A stretch of 64,000 nt of DNA from Fibrobacterota bacterium (GTDB lineage Bacteria > Fibrobacterota > Fibrobacteria > UBA11236), in NCBI GenBank assembly GCA_028287505.1, contig JAQBPN010000006.1, forward strand, positions 98,623 to 162,622, written 5' to 3'. Below, in pieces: positions 33,626 through 42,273 of the stretch (position 1 is the stretch's first letter; the number at the start of each line of letters is the position of its first letter). The notes beneath the pieces were generated by a model. The model saw only the letters and a program-made list of their open reading frames with translations, had not been told where the DNA came from and searched no databases. A program made the translations under genes and the position numbers.

Positions 33626-35065
33626 ATGAGGAACGAAATACCCGTTCTGATAGTCGACGACGAAGAGGAAATGCTGGGTTCGGAAGCCTTGGCGCTCCAG
33701 ATCAACGGGCATACCAATGTCATCACGTGTTCCGATTCCAGGAAGGCCCTGGAAATCCTGCGCGAGCATCCCTTTTGCGTGGCCGTGCTGGATATCACCA
33801 TGCCGAACATGGACGGGATGGAATTGCTGGCGCGCATCACGGAACAGCATCCCGATGTCACCGCCATCATGATGACCGGCCTCAACGACGTGGACACGGC
33901 GGTGCGCTGCCTCAAGAACGGGGCCTTCGATTATCTCCTGAAACCGGTGGACCAGAACCGCTTCGTCACCAGCATCGGCAGGGCCCTGGATCACAAGGCG
34001 GCCCACGCCGAATCCCTGCGGCTGGCGCGCGGCGTGCTGGAGGATACCCTGGCGCGGCCGGAATGCTTCCGATCCATCGTGACCCGGGAGCGCAAGCTGT
34101 TGAACATCTTCAAATACATCGAAGCCGTGGCTCCCACCGGCCTGCCGGTGCTCCTGACCGGCGAGACCGGCGTGGGCAAGGAACTGTTCGCCAATTCCGT
34201 GCACCAGGCCAGCGGGCGGACGGGGGAGTTCGTGTGCGTGAACAGCGCCGGCATCGACGACGCCATGTTCAGCGACTCCCTGTTCGGTCACGCTTCCGGA
34301 GCCTACACCGGCGCGCAAAAGGACCGCAAGGGCCTGATAGATCGGGCCCGGAACGGCACCCTTTTCCTGGACGAGATCGGGGACATGAAGCCGGAGTCCC
34401 AGGTGAAACTGCTGCGCCTGCTCCAGGAAGGCACCTATTACCGCCTGGGACAGGAAACCGAAGAACGCACCAATACGCGCATCGTGGCGGCCACCAACCG
34501 CTCGCTGGACGAGTTGCAGGCCGATCCCCGCTTCCGCAAGGATCTGTTCTACCGCCTCAAGGCGCATCATGTGCATATCCCTCCCTTGCGCGAGCGCATG
34601 GACGACGTCCCCCTCCTGACGGATCGCTTCCTGGCCCAATGCGCCCAGGAGCAGAACAAGGCCAAGCCCACGGCCCCGCCGGAGCTGGAGATCCTGCTTT
34701 CCAACTACCCGTTCCCCGGCAATGTCCGGGAACTCCGGGGCATGGTGTACGATGCGGTGAGCCGGCACCAGGGCGGCGTCCTCTCCTGTTCCTCGTTCAA
34801 GACCGCCATCGGGGGGAAACACTCCGGGAACCTCTCCGCGCCCAAGCCTCCGTCCAGGCCGGGCGGTCTCGCCTTCCCCTTTCCCCTGCCGTCCATCAAG
34901 GACGCCGAAAGCGCCTTGATCCTGGAAGCCCTCAAGCGGACAGGCGGGAACAAGACCCTGGCGGCGGAAATGATCGGGATGGCGCGGCAGACTTTCCGCA
35001 CCAAGGTGAAGGAAATGGGCGTGGTCCCCGCCAACGCGTCCACGGAAGCCGAAGCCCAGGATTGA
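33626..35065 (+). CDS. NtrC-family sigma-54-dependent response regulator
   Basis: 479 residues. The receiver (1-125) has VDDEEE and phospho-acceptor D56 in VLDITMPNMDG. The AAA+ domain (about 140-375) has Walker A GETGVGKE, GAYTGA (a Tyr variant of the sigma-54 contact motif GAFTGA), Walker B FLDEIGD and the arginine-finger region. A Fis-type HTH (about 430-470) ends RTGGNKTLAAEMIGMARQT. It activates -24/-12 promoters from upstream sites. Three such promoters with a shared upstream motif pair lie in this island, so a regulon of its own neighbourhood is likely. It is cotranscribed with the PAS kinase. Confidence 0.93.
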   Translation: MRNEIPVLIVDDEEEMLGSEALALQINGHTNVITCSDSRKALEILREHPFCVAVLDITMPNMDGMELLARITEQHPDVTAIMMTGLNDVDTAVRCLKNGAFDYLLKPVDQNRFVTSIGRALDHKAAHAESLRLARGVLEDTLARPECFRSIVTRERKLLNIFKYIEAVAPTGLPVLLTGETGVGKELFANSVHQASGRTGEFVCVNSAGIDDAMFSDSLFGHASGAYTGAQKDRKGLIDRARNGTLFLDEIGDMKPESQVKLLRLLQEGTYYRLGQETEERTNTRIVAATNRSLDELQADPRFRKDLFYRLKAHHVHIPPLRERMDDVPLLTDRFLAQCAQEQNKAKPTAPPELEILLSNYPFPGNVRELRGMVYDAVSRHQGGVLSCSSFKTAIGGKHSGNLSAPKPPSRPGGLAFPFPLPSIKDAESALILEALKRTGGNKTLAAEMIGMARQTFRTKVKEMGVVPANASTEAEAQD

Positions 35066-35107
35066 ATCCGCCGCGGCCGCGCGCCGCCGGCAGGTCCACC
35101 TCCGCCC

Positions 35108-35206
35108 AAAATCGGATCCCGGTCAAAATCGGGATCCGGCCTAACCCCGGTCCCGTTAGGGATTTGCGCCAAGTCCGACAGCCGGGCGATCCGAATTCAT
35201 CCACCC
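35108..35206 (+). promoter_or_regulatory. Upstream activator-like elements of the cheA-unit promoter
   Basis: AAAATCGG occurs at 35108 and again at 35125, the second within TCAAAATCGGGATCCGG. CCTAAC and GTTAGG (35140-35145, 35155-35160) form a dyad. CCGAATTCATCCACCC ends at 35206, with CCACCC at 35201. The second AAAATCGG lies 76 bp before CCACCC and 156 bp before the -24 element, exactly as at cheR. Confidence 0.7.
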
Positions 35207-35280
35207 CTTTTTCCCCTCCGACTCCGCCAAAAACCCCTTTTTGACGGCGCCAACCCCCATTTCCGGACGCGCGTGACATA

Positions 35281-35296
35281 TGGCACGGACCTTGCC
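35281..35296 (+). promoter_or_regulatory. Sigma-54 promoter of the pseudo-Hpt/cheA operon
   Basis: TGGCAC-N5-TTGCC is a near-perfect -24/-12 element. The predicted start near 35308 leaves a leader of about 47 nt with AAAGGGAGGG before the ATG at 35355. No gene is seen in the 35066-35354 gap. Confidence 0.92.
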
Positions 35297-35354
35297 ATAG
35301 TAGCCATCCCGTAACCCGGCGGTTTCACCACCGCGGGAAAAGGGAGGGCTTATC

Positions 35355-35687
35355 ATGGCGACTGCGGAACTGACCCAGGGATTTACGACGGCGGCGGAAG
35401 CCGAACTCTCGGAATTGGCGCGCAGCCTGTCCGTGCTGGCGGGCATCGCGATGGATTATCCCAACGCGCTCAAACAGGTCTCCCGCGGTTTCACGGAGCT
35501 CTCCACCCTGGCCCGCGCCTGCGGCAAGGCCCGCATCTTCATGACCTCGCGCGCCCTCGCCTCCGTGATCGAACGCTTGGATCGGGCTCCGGAGGGCGAC
35601 GCGCCTTTCATCCTGGACACGGTCATCAACTTCCTGGATAACCTGCATGCCACCCGCTCCTGGTCCGCCTCCGGGGTGAAAGCATGA
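35355..35687 (+). CDS. Hpt-like protein lacking the phospho-histidine, coupled to CheA
   Basis: 110-residue all-helical protein. VSRGFTELSTLARACG (residues 42-57) aligns without gaps to VFRAFHSIKGVAGFLG of the CheA P1 domain encoded next door, with Thr47 in place of the phospho-accepting His. The following helix (SRALASVIERL) also matches P1 (SHEAENMLDQI). It is therefore probably a degenerate Hpt domain unable to take phosphate. It overlaps the cheA start by 4 bp (ATGA), so production is coupled to CheA. It may bind the kinase domain or CheY. Homology is from my own alignment by eye. Confidence 0.7.
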   Translation: MATAELTQGFTTAAEAELSELARSLSVLAGIAMDYPNALKQVSRGFTELSTLARACGKARIFMTSRALASVIERLDRAPEGDAPFILDTVINFLDNLHATRSWSASGVKA

Positions 35688-37534
35688 GCGGGGAAAGCTC
35701 CCGGTCCGGACAGACCGCCACCCACGGGACCCACGGGGATGACGCTTCCTTCCTGCTGCCATCCGACGCGGATACCGGCATCCTGGGCGACTTCATCATG
35801 GAAGCCTCCGAACACCTGGAATCCTCGGATCTCCATCTGCTCAGCCTGGAAACCGATCCGGGGAACCGGGACCTGCTGGACGCCGTGTTCCGCGCCTTCC
35901 ACAGCATCAAAGGCGTGGCCGGATTCCTGGGCCTGGACGGGATCAAGATTCTCTCGCACGAAGCGGAAAACATGCTCGACCAGATCCGCAACGGACGCCT
36001 GGGCCTGCAAGGCCAGGTCATGGACTGCGTATTCGACGCGGTGGCCTTCCTGAAAAAAGCCGTCGCGGACCTTAAAAAAGGCGTGAACGACGCGGACGAC
36101 CTCCGCGCCCGGGAGGAATCCGCCGCGCTGCGCGTCCGCATCCGCCAGTTGCTGGAAGGCAAGGCCCCGGAACCCAGGTTGGGCGACATCCTGGTGGCCG
36201 CGGGCGCCATCGCCCCGGAAACCCTGGCGGAAGCCTTGATCAAGCAGGCGCAGCCCGACAACACCCTCAAGCTGGGGGAAATGCTGGTCGAATCCGGCCA
36301 GGCCGAAGCCAAGCAGGTAGCCCAGGCGTTACGCACCCAGAAAAGCGCCTCCTCCGTTCCCATGGGAGCCATGAAGGAAACCGTCAAGGTGGACGCCGAG
36401 CGCCTCGATCGCCTGCTGGACACCATCGGCGAGCTGGTGATCGCCGAATCCATGATCCAGGGATCGCCGGAACTCAAAGGGCGCGTGTCCCCCCGGCTGG
36501 TGCAGCAGATGGGACAGCTCGACAAGATCACCCGGGAACTCCAGGAAATGGGGACTTCCCTGCGGATGGTCCCGGTCCGCCCCACCTTTCAGAAGATGCA
36601 GCGCCTGGTGCGCGATCTCTCCAAGCAAAGCGGCAAGGGCGTCAACTTCCTCACCGTGGGCGAAGAGACCGAACTGGACAAGACGGTGGTGGAGAAAATC
36701 GGGGACCCGCTGGTGCACATGCTTCGCAACTCCCTGGACCACGGCATCGAATCCGACCCCCAGGAACGCCTGAACGCAGGCAAGCCCGCCATGGCCACCG
36801 TGAAATTGAGCGCCTTCCAGAAGGGCGGCAACGTCTGCATCGAGATCTCCGACGACGGCAAGGGCCTGAACCGGGAAGCCATCCTGGGCAAGGCGCGCGA
36901 ACGCGGCCTGTTGAAGGACGATCCCAATCCTCCCGACAAGGAAGTCTGGGGCTACATCTTCGAAGCCGGGTTCTCCACCGCCAAGCAGGTCACGGAACTC
37001 TCCGGCCGCGGCGTGGGCATGGACGTGGTCAAGCGCAATATCGAAATCCTGCGGGGCCGCATCGACATCCATTCCGTGCCCGGGCAGGGAACCACCTTCA
37101 GCATCTGGCTCCCTCTCACCCTGGCCATCATCGACGGCATGGTGGTGCGAATCGCGGAAGAGCGGTACGTATTCCCCACCCTGTCCATCGTCTGCATCGT
37201 CCCCTTCGACGAAAAGAACCGCATGACCGTCAAGGGCAAGGGAGAGATGCTTTCCGTGCAAGGGGAGCTGGTCCCGTTCTTTCCCCTGAAGGATTACTTC
37301 CATCGCACCGGCGGCGGCAAAGAGAAGATCGCTCCCCTGATTGTCATCGCCGAAAGCGAAGGGCGCAGGGCGGCCTTCCCGGTGGATGAGTTGCTGGGAC
37401 AACAACAGATCGTGATCAAGAAACTGGAAACGGCCTTCCAGGACATTCCCGGATTGTCCGGAGGGGCCATTCTTTCGGACGGATGCGTGGGCCTGATCCT
37501 GGATATGGACGGCCTGATGAAACTCGGATTTTGA
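35684..37534 (+). CDS. cheA: CheA chemotaxis histidine kinase with MshEN-like motifs
   Basis: 616 residues. The P1 Hpt domain has phospho-His73 in AFHSIKG. Where a CheY-binding P2 is expected, residues 165-188 and 196-219 carry two 24-residue motifs (start RLGDILVAAG and KLGEMLVESG, each ending in Q). These match the pattern of MshEN c-di-GMP-binding modules. The P3 dimerisation helix (about 233-290), P4 ATPase (HMLRNSLDHGIE, DDGKGLN, FEAGFSTA, GRGVGMDVV) and P5 CheW-like domain (about 475-616) follow. The active residues look intact. It phosphorylates CheY and CheB. It is cotranscribed with the pseudo-Hpt gene, cheW, porins and receptors. Confidence 0.95.
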   Translation: MSGESSRSGQTATHGTHGDDASFLLPSDADTGILGDFIMEASEHLESSDLHLLSLETDPGNRDLLDAVFRAFHSIKGVAGFLGLDGIKILSHEAENMLDQIRNGRLGLQGQVMDCVFDAVAFLKKAVADLKKGVNDADDLRAREESAALRVRIRQLLEGKAPEPRLGDILVAAGAIAPETLAEALIKQAQPDNTLKLGEMLVESGQAEAKQVAQALRTQKSASSVPMGAMKETVKVDAERLDRLLDTIGELVIAESMIQGSPELKGRVSPRLVQQMGQLDKITRELQEMGTSLRMVPVRPTFQKMQRLVRDLSKQSGKGVNFLTVGEETELDKTVVEKIGDPLVHMLRNSLDHGIESDPQERLNAGKPAMATVKLSAFQKGGNVCIEISDDGKGLNREAILGKARERGLLKDDPNPPDKEVWGYIFEAGFSTAKQVTELSGRGVGMDVVKRNIEILRGRIDIHSVPGQGTTFSIWLPLTLAIIDGMVVRIAEERYVFPTLSIVCIVPFDEKNRMTVKGKGEMLSVQGELVPFFPLKDYFHRTGGGKEKIAPLIVIAESEGRRAAFPVDELLGQQQIVIKKLETAFQDIPGLSGGAILSDGCVGLILDMDGLMKLGF

Positions 37535-37560
37535 AACCGGAATAGGAAAGGGCGAACAAT

Positions 37561-38049
37561 ATGTCGGCTGGAAAATATCTCACTTTCAAACTGGGGCCCG
37601 AATCCTACGGGATAGGCATCCTCAAGGTCCAGGAAATCATCGGCATGATGGCGGTGACGCGCATGCCCCGCACGCCCGCCTACGTGCGCGGCGTGGTCAA
37701 CCTCCGCGGCAAGGTCATCCCGGTCCTGGATCTCCGCCTCAAGTTCGGCATGGAAGGGCGCCAGGATACCGATCGCACCTGCATTATAGTGGTGCAGCTG
37801 CAATCCACCGGGACCGTCATTACCATGGGCATCATCGTGGACGAGGTTTCGGAAGTGCTGGACGTGACCACGGCGCAAATCGAACCGCCTCCCAGCTTCG
37901 GGGTGGCCGTGGACGTTTCCTTCATCATGGGCATGGGCAAGGTGGGCCAGAAAGTGGTGCTGCTGTTGGACGCGGACCGCATCCTGATGAGCCAGGAGCT
38001 GGCCGCCATCGGGTCCGGACAGGCCGTGGCGGAGGAAGCAGCGGCATGA
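37561..38049 (+). CDS. cheW: CheW coupling protein
   Basis: 162-residue CheW: YLTFKLGPESYGIGILKVQEIIG, then RMPRTPAYVRGVVNLRGKVIPVLDLRLKFGM, the classic receptor/CheA docking region, and VDEVSEVLDV. It links CheA to the chemoreceptors encoded downstream. It begins 26 bp after cheA, and its stop overlaps the next start by 4 bp. Confidence 0.95.
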   Translation: MSAGKYLTFKLGPESYGIGILKVQEIIGMMAVTRMPRTPAYVRGVVNLRGKVIPVLDLRLKFGMEGRQDTDRTCIIVVQLQSTGTVITMGIIVDEVSEVLDVTTAQIEPPPSFGVAVDVSFIMGMGKVGQKVVLLLDADRILMSQELAAIGSGQAVAEEAAA

Positions 38050-39188
38050 GCGGAGCGAATCGACCGGCGGCCGGCAAACGCGCCGCATCCGGTCTCTCAT
38101 GCTTGTGGTTGGCCGGAGCCATGCTTCAGGCCCCCGCCGTCGCGCAGCCCGTTTCCGCAGCCGCCGACAAGGCGAAGCTGGCGGAAGAAGTCCGCACCCT
38201 GACCATGCTCCTCGAACAACAAAGGGTTGCGCAGCCCAAAGCCGCGCCCGCCCCGGTGCCGGTGCCGGTGCCGATGCCGGAATCGACCTCTAAGCCCGCG
38301 GAAGCGGGTAAAGACCTGGACGAAAACCTGCAATTGGGGGGCCTGGTTTCCCTGGATCATACTTCCGGCCTGGACATGACGGATAATCCCGATCTGAGCC
38401 TGAGCCAGGTGGCTCTGGGCGCCAACGTGACTCTGAGCAGGGAAGTGGTGGCTTCGGTGCTCTTGAAGGCCGAAGGAGCCCTGGACCGGATTTTCTTCGA
38501 CCAGGCCGTGGCTTCCTTGAAGCCGGAGGGCACGGATTGGACCCTGCTTTTCGGACAGCAGACATTCAACCACGGTCTGCTCTCCACCCGCTTGATCAGC
38601 GATCCGGAAATCCTGCACTTCGTGGAAATCACCCAACCCGGGATTTCCGCATCGTACGCAACGGGGGAATTCACCCTGGGCGCCGGCGCCGCGGTCCTGG
38701 AAACGGTCCGCGAAGAGGAAACCTCCAAGGACTATGCCTTGCTGCCCAGCCTCGATTGGCGGAAAGGCCCGCTGCTTCTGCGCGCCTCGGGCGCGGTATC
38801 CAGATTCGCGACCGATGCCGATGCCGCCCTGTCCTGGGAAGTCTGGAAACTGCAATTGGACGCGGAAGCCTTCGATCGCCTTCCCGTCTGGGACACGCAG
38901 GAACGCAATTCCGGATACTACCTGGGCGCGGAATACCATCCGGGCGGCGCCTTGTCCGTCGCCTTCCGCCATGACGGCCTGATGTCCGGAACCTTTTCCG
39001 GATTGCAAGCGTACCGGAACGCGGCCGGAATGACCTTCAGCCTCAAGCACGATCTTTTCGCGGCATGCGAATTTTCCCAGCGCGAAGACGCCGGAACCGG
39101 AACCGATCGGCAAATCGCTTTGCAGGTAGGCCTGAAATCCACTTTGGAACTGCCGGGCTTCCAGCGGAAGACCCTGACGCAGGATTGA
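38046..39188 (+). CDS. Putative outer-membrane beta-barrel (porin-like) protein 1
   Basis: 380 residues. A signal peptide (LSCLWLAGAMLQAPAVAQ) is followed by a short coiled-coil (LAEEVRTLTMLLEQQR) and a Pro/Val-rich linker (PAPVPVPVPMPES). Then about 270 residues of alternating amphipathic strands with aromatic edges suggest a barrel. The arrangement of a coiled-coil N-terminus before a barrel recalls trimeric porins and LbtU-type porins; the match is weak. Its ATG overlaps cheW by 4 bp and a chemoreceptor follows 54 bp later, so it is made with the chemotaxis machinery. A similar gene lies at 40799. Confidence 0.6.
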   Translation: MSGANRPAAGKRAASGLSCLWLAGAMLQAPAVAQPVSAAADKAKLAEEVRTLTMLLEQQRVAQPKAAPAPVPVPVPMPESTSKPAEAGKDLDENLQLGGLVSLDHTSGLDMTDNPDLSLSQVALGANVTLSREVVASVLLKAEGALDRIFFDQAVASLKPEGTDWTLLFGQQTFNHGLLSTRLISDPEILHFVEITQPGISASYATGEFTLGAGAAVLETVREEETSKDYALLPSLDWRKGPLLLRASGAVSRFATDADAALSWEVWKLQLDAEAFDRLPVWDTQERNSGYYLGAEYHPGGALSVAFRHDGLMSGTFSGLQAYRNAAGMTFSLKHDLFAACEFSQREDAGTGTDRQIALQVGLKSTLELPGFQRKTLTQD

Positions 39189-39242
39189 TTTCGCGGTCAT
39201 CCTTGAACCCTTAACGAATACAACTCAGGAAAAGGAACTCCG

Positions 39243-40799
39243 ATGAAATGGTCGATACGCGCTAAACTGATGGGATTGGCTGCCATCAGCCTGGCCATGG
39301 TGCTCATAACCGGAATGGTCGGATACGGCCTGCTCAAGGAGCCGGTCCAGATGATCCGGGACCAGTCCATGGCTTCCCAGGCCCAGTTCAACCACATGCA
39401 GGGCGACATGATGCACGACGCCCTGCGCGGAGACGTACTCTCCTCCCTGGCCGCCGGCAAGGAATCCGATTGGGAGGATTGCCGCAAAGCCATGGGCGAG
39501 CATGCCGCGAATTTCCGGGAGATGCTCCGCAAGAACACGGAACTGCCCCTCGACCCGGAGATCAAATCCGAATTGGCCAAGCTGGCCCCCGAGCTCGAGA
39601 TCTATATCAAGGCCGCGGAAACCACCCTGGGCGCAAGCTACAAGGATCGCGCCGCCAGCGCTCAGCGCCTTCCAAAGTTCCTGGGCACCTTCGAAGACAT
39701 GGAAAAGGCCCAGAGCACCCTGACCGGCCTGCTCAAGGACCGGGCGGAGGCATTCGTGGTCAAGAACGGCAAGACCATGGCCCGTGCGAGCCTGATGTTG
39801 GCCGGCCTCGCGCTGACCGCCTGCCTCATCATCTGCGTGGCCGCTTTTCTGATCACCCGTTCGATCACTTCGAAGCTCCTGCGCGTGGTCACCGCCATGG
39901 ACACCAGCAGCCAGCACGTCGCCTCCGCTTCCAGCCAGGTCAAGGAGGCCAGCACGGAACTGGCCGAAGGCGCTAGCACCCAGGCTTCGTCCCTGGAAGA
40001 GACATCGGCATCCCTGGAAGAGCTCTCCTCCATGACCAAGCAGAACAGCGAGAACGCCCGCCAGGCGAACGGCATGGCCACGGCCGCCCGCACCGCCGCG
40101 GAAGGCAGCCGCGAAGCCATGGATCGCATGGGCGAAGCCATCGGCAAAATCAAGAAGTCCTCGGACGAGACCGCCAAGATCATCAAGACCATCGATGAAA
40201 TCGCATTCCAGACCAACCTGCTGGCCCTGAACGCGGCCGTGGAAGCGGCCCGGGCGGGCGATGCCGGCAAGGGCTTCGCGGTGGTGGCGGAAGAGGTGCG
40301 CAACCTGGCCCAGCGCAGCGCCGATGCGGCCAAGAGCACGTCCTCCCTGATCGAAGAGTCGCAGAAGAATGCCGAACAGGGCGTCACCGTATCCGGCGAA
40401 GTCGCGGAAATCCTTTCCCATATCGTGGAAAGCGTTCAGAAGCTGGCCCAGTTGATCAACGAAGTGTCCACCGCCAGCAGCGAACAATCCAAGGGCCTTG
40501 GACAGATCGGAACGGCGGTCACGGAAATGGACAAAGTGACCCAGTCCAACGCCGCCAGCGCCGAAGAATCGGCTTCCGCGAGCGAAGAGCTTTATTCCCA
40601 GGCCCGGGAATTGGGCGTGTTGGTGAAGGAGTTGGTAAGCATTGTCCGGGGCGGCGGGGATAACGCCGGATCAGTATTCGGATCCGATGGTCCGCCGTCC
40701 CGTGACAATCATTCCCATCCCGTCCGGACCCGGAACAAGGCGGGCAAAGTCGTGAAATCGTTCGAACATCCCGTCCACAAGACCGCGGAGGCATTCTGA
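39243..40799 (+). CDS. Methyl-accepting chemotaxis protein A
   Basis: 518 residues. TM1 ([23 protein letters not shown]), a periplasmic four-helix domain of about 150 residues, and TM2 ([21 protein letters not shown]) are followed by a long cytoplasmic coiled coil. The signalling tip is intact ([38 protein letters not shown]). The HAMP region is very short or replaced: [13 protein letters not shown] leads straight into the methylation helix. The C-terminus lacks the LPLS-LKDF tail of the other two receptors. Its stop and the next start share one base (TGATG), linking it tightly to porin-like protein 2. Confidence 0.93.
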   Translation: MKWSIRAKLMGLAAISLAMVLITGMVGYGLLKEPVQMIRDQSMASQAQFNHMQGDMMHDALRGDVLSSLAAGKESDWEDCRKAMGEHAANFREMLRKNTELPLDPEIKSELAKLAPELEIYIKAAETTLGASYKDRAASAQRLPKFLGTFEDMEKAQSTLTGLLKDRAEAFVVKNGKTMARASLMLAGLALTACLIICVAAFLITRSITSKLLRVVTAMDTSSQHVASASSQVKEASTELAEGASTQASSLEETSASLEELSSMTKQNSENARQANGMATAARTAAEGSREAMDRMGEAIGKIKKSSDETAKIIKTIDEIAFQTNLLALNAAVEAARAGDAGKGFAVVAEEVRNLAQRSADAAKSTSSLIEESQKNAEQGVTVSGEVAEILSHIVESVQKLAQLINEVSTASSEQSKGLGQIGTAVTEMDKVTQSNAASAEESASASEELYSQARELGVLVKELVSIVRGGGDNAGSVFGSDGPPSRDNHSHPVRTRNKAGKVVKSFEHPVHKTAEAF

Positions 40800-42226
40800 T
40801 GACCACTCTGATTCGCAATCTCCTTTCCTCCCTGATGATCGCGGGAATTCCGCTGGCGGCGTCCGCTCCGGCGCAGGAGCCCACGGTCATCCTTAAAAGC
40901 CTGGACAATCTGGAAAAGCGCCTAGGTAAAATCGAAGCGGAGACCGGCAAGCTGAAACGGGGCGCACCCGCCCCCCAGGGCGCCCAGACGCCCCCCTCCG
41001 ACTCGGCGCTGCAAGCTCTTTCCGGACGGATCGATTCCCTGCTCCTGCGGACTAAGTCGCTGGAAACCGCTTCCCAGGCGGTGAAAACCCCGGCCACCGG
41101 GGCCGGAGCGGATACCATCGGAAACGACGGAGACGCCGGATTGGTCGAACAGATCCGCGCCCTGACGGCCCTCCTCAAGCAGGAACGGACCGCGCAAATC
41201 AAGAGCGCGCCGGGAACGGGGGGAAAAACCTCCGCACCGGCGCCCATGCCCGCCCCCTCTTCCCTCCACGCCGCCGCTTCCGCGCTTCCGGCCTCCGGGT
41301 TGGAACTCAAGGGCGATATCCAGATCCAGGGAGAACGCAAGCTCACCACTCAGTCCAACCGCGACAACCTGGACGATTTCTGGGGCCGCCTCAATTTCGG
41401 CGCCGAATACAACCAGGGGGATTTCCAATCCAAGGTGAACATCCGCATCTATCCGGAAGGCTTCGGATTCGAACCGCTTACGGGAGCCACTTTCGACACC
41501 GCGGGCCAGGGCAGTCTCAAGGTGCAAACCCAGCCGAGCTCGCGCATCGTGATCAACCATGCCTGGGCCAAATACGCCGTCGGCATCACCAAACTCAAGG
41601 TGGGCCGCTTCGAAACCGTGGAAACGCAAAGCGAAAACTTCGGCAACTATGTGGACCTGGCGCCGAGCGGCAAATTCATGAGCCGTCCCGCCGTGCACAA
41701 CGCCGTGGAGCTGACCGCGCCCGTGGGGCCGGTTTCCGGATCCGCCCTGATCGGCACCAATGACCGCAAGCTCAACCGCGGCTTCCTGCGTCTGTATGAA
41801 AAATATTCGCCCATCCCGGAAGTCGCCTTGGCCGTGGGATTCCGCGCCAACCTCTTCGACGGCTTCAAGTATCCGGACGACGAAACCCTCCAACGCTACG
41901 ACGCCAATGTCTCCTGGAAGCTGCCGGGCGGATGGAAAACCTTCGCCGAGGCGGCGCTGCTGCAGGCCGCCGGACGCGAGGATGACCGCCCCTTGCTGCT
42001 GGGCATCCAGCCGAACGCCGGCAAGGTCCTGGACCTGCTGTCCCTGGAAGCCGAGTGGCTGGCGGACCGCAAGGCCGCCGGCAAGCCCAAGGAATGGCTT
42101 TTCAACATACATGCCCGCAAAGCCGCGGGCCGTTTCAGGATCGATGCGGGCTGCTATTCGGATCCGGCCGACGCGGATTGGAACGCGGTATCCTTCGGCC
42201 TGCGCATGACTTCGAACATCAAATAG
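40799..42226 (+). CDS. Putative outer-membrane beta-barrel (porin-like) protein 2
   Basis: 475 residues. A signal peptide ([20 protein letters not shown]) is followed by a coiled coil ([20 protein letters not shown] and a second near residue 120) and a Pro/Ala linker. Then about 300 residues read as beta strands ([36 protein letters not shown]), ending [12 protein letters not shown]. The layout matches porin-like protein 1 although the sequences differ. It overlaps MCP A by one base and precedes MCP B by 47 bp. Substrate is unknown; a role feeding ligands to the receptors is an inference from order only. Confidence 0.6.
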   Translation: MTTLIRNLLSSLMIAGIPLAASAPAQEPTVILKSLDNLEKRLGKIEAETGKLKRGAPAPQGAQTPPSDSALQALSGRIDSLLLRTKSLETASQAVKTPATGAGADTIGNDGDAGLVEQIRALTALLKQERTAQIKSAPGTGGKTSAPAPMPAPSSLHAAASALPASGLELKGDIQIQGERKLTTQSNRDNLDDFWGRLNFGAEYNQGDFQSKVNIRIYPEGFGFEPLTGATFDTAGQGSLKVQTQPSSRIVINHAWAKYAVGITKLKVGRFETVETQSENFGNYVDLAPSGKFMSRPAVHNAVELTAPVGPVSGSALIGTNDRKLNRGFLRLYEKYSPIPEVALAVGFRANLFDGFKYPDDETLQRYDANVSWKLPGGWKTFAEAALLQAAGREDDRPLLLGIQPNAGKVLDLLSLEAEWLADRKAAGKPKEWLFNIHARKAAGRFRIDAGCYSDPADADWNAVSFGLRMTSNIK

Positions 42227-42273
42227 ACCCGGCGACCACAACCCACCGACAAGAAAATCCAAAGAGGGACATC

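Noticed and set aside
31192..33915. 907-codon open frame antisense to the PAS kinase
   Set aside because: Lies wholly opposite a kinase with clear PAS, H-box and ATPase motifs. Its composition is antisense-like and no start signal is seen.
42055..42273. N-terminal extension of MCP B
   Set aside because: Overlaps the end of the porin-like gene in another frame. ATG 42274 has a ribosome-binding site and begins directly before TM1.
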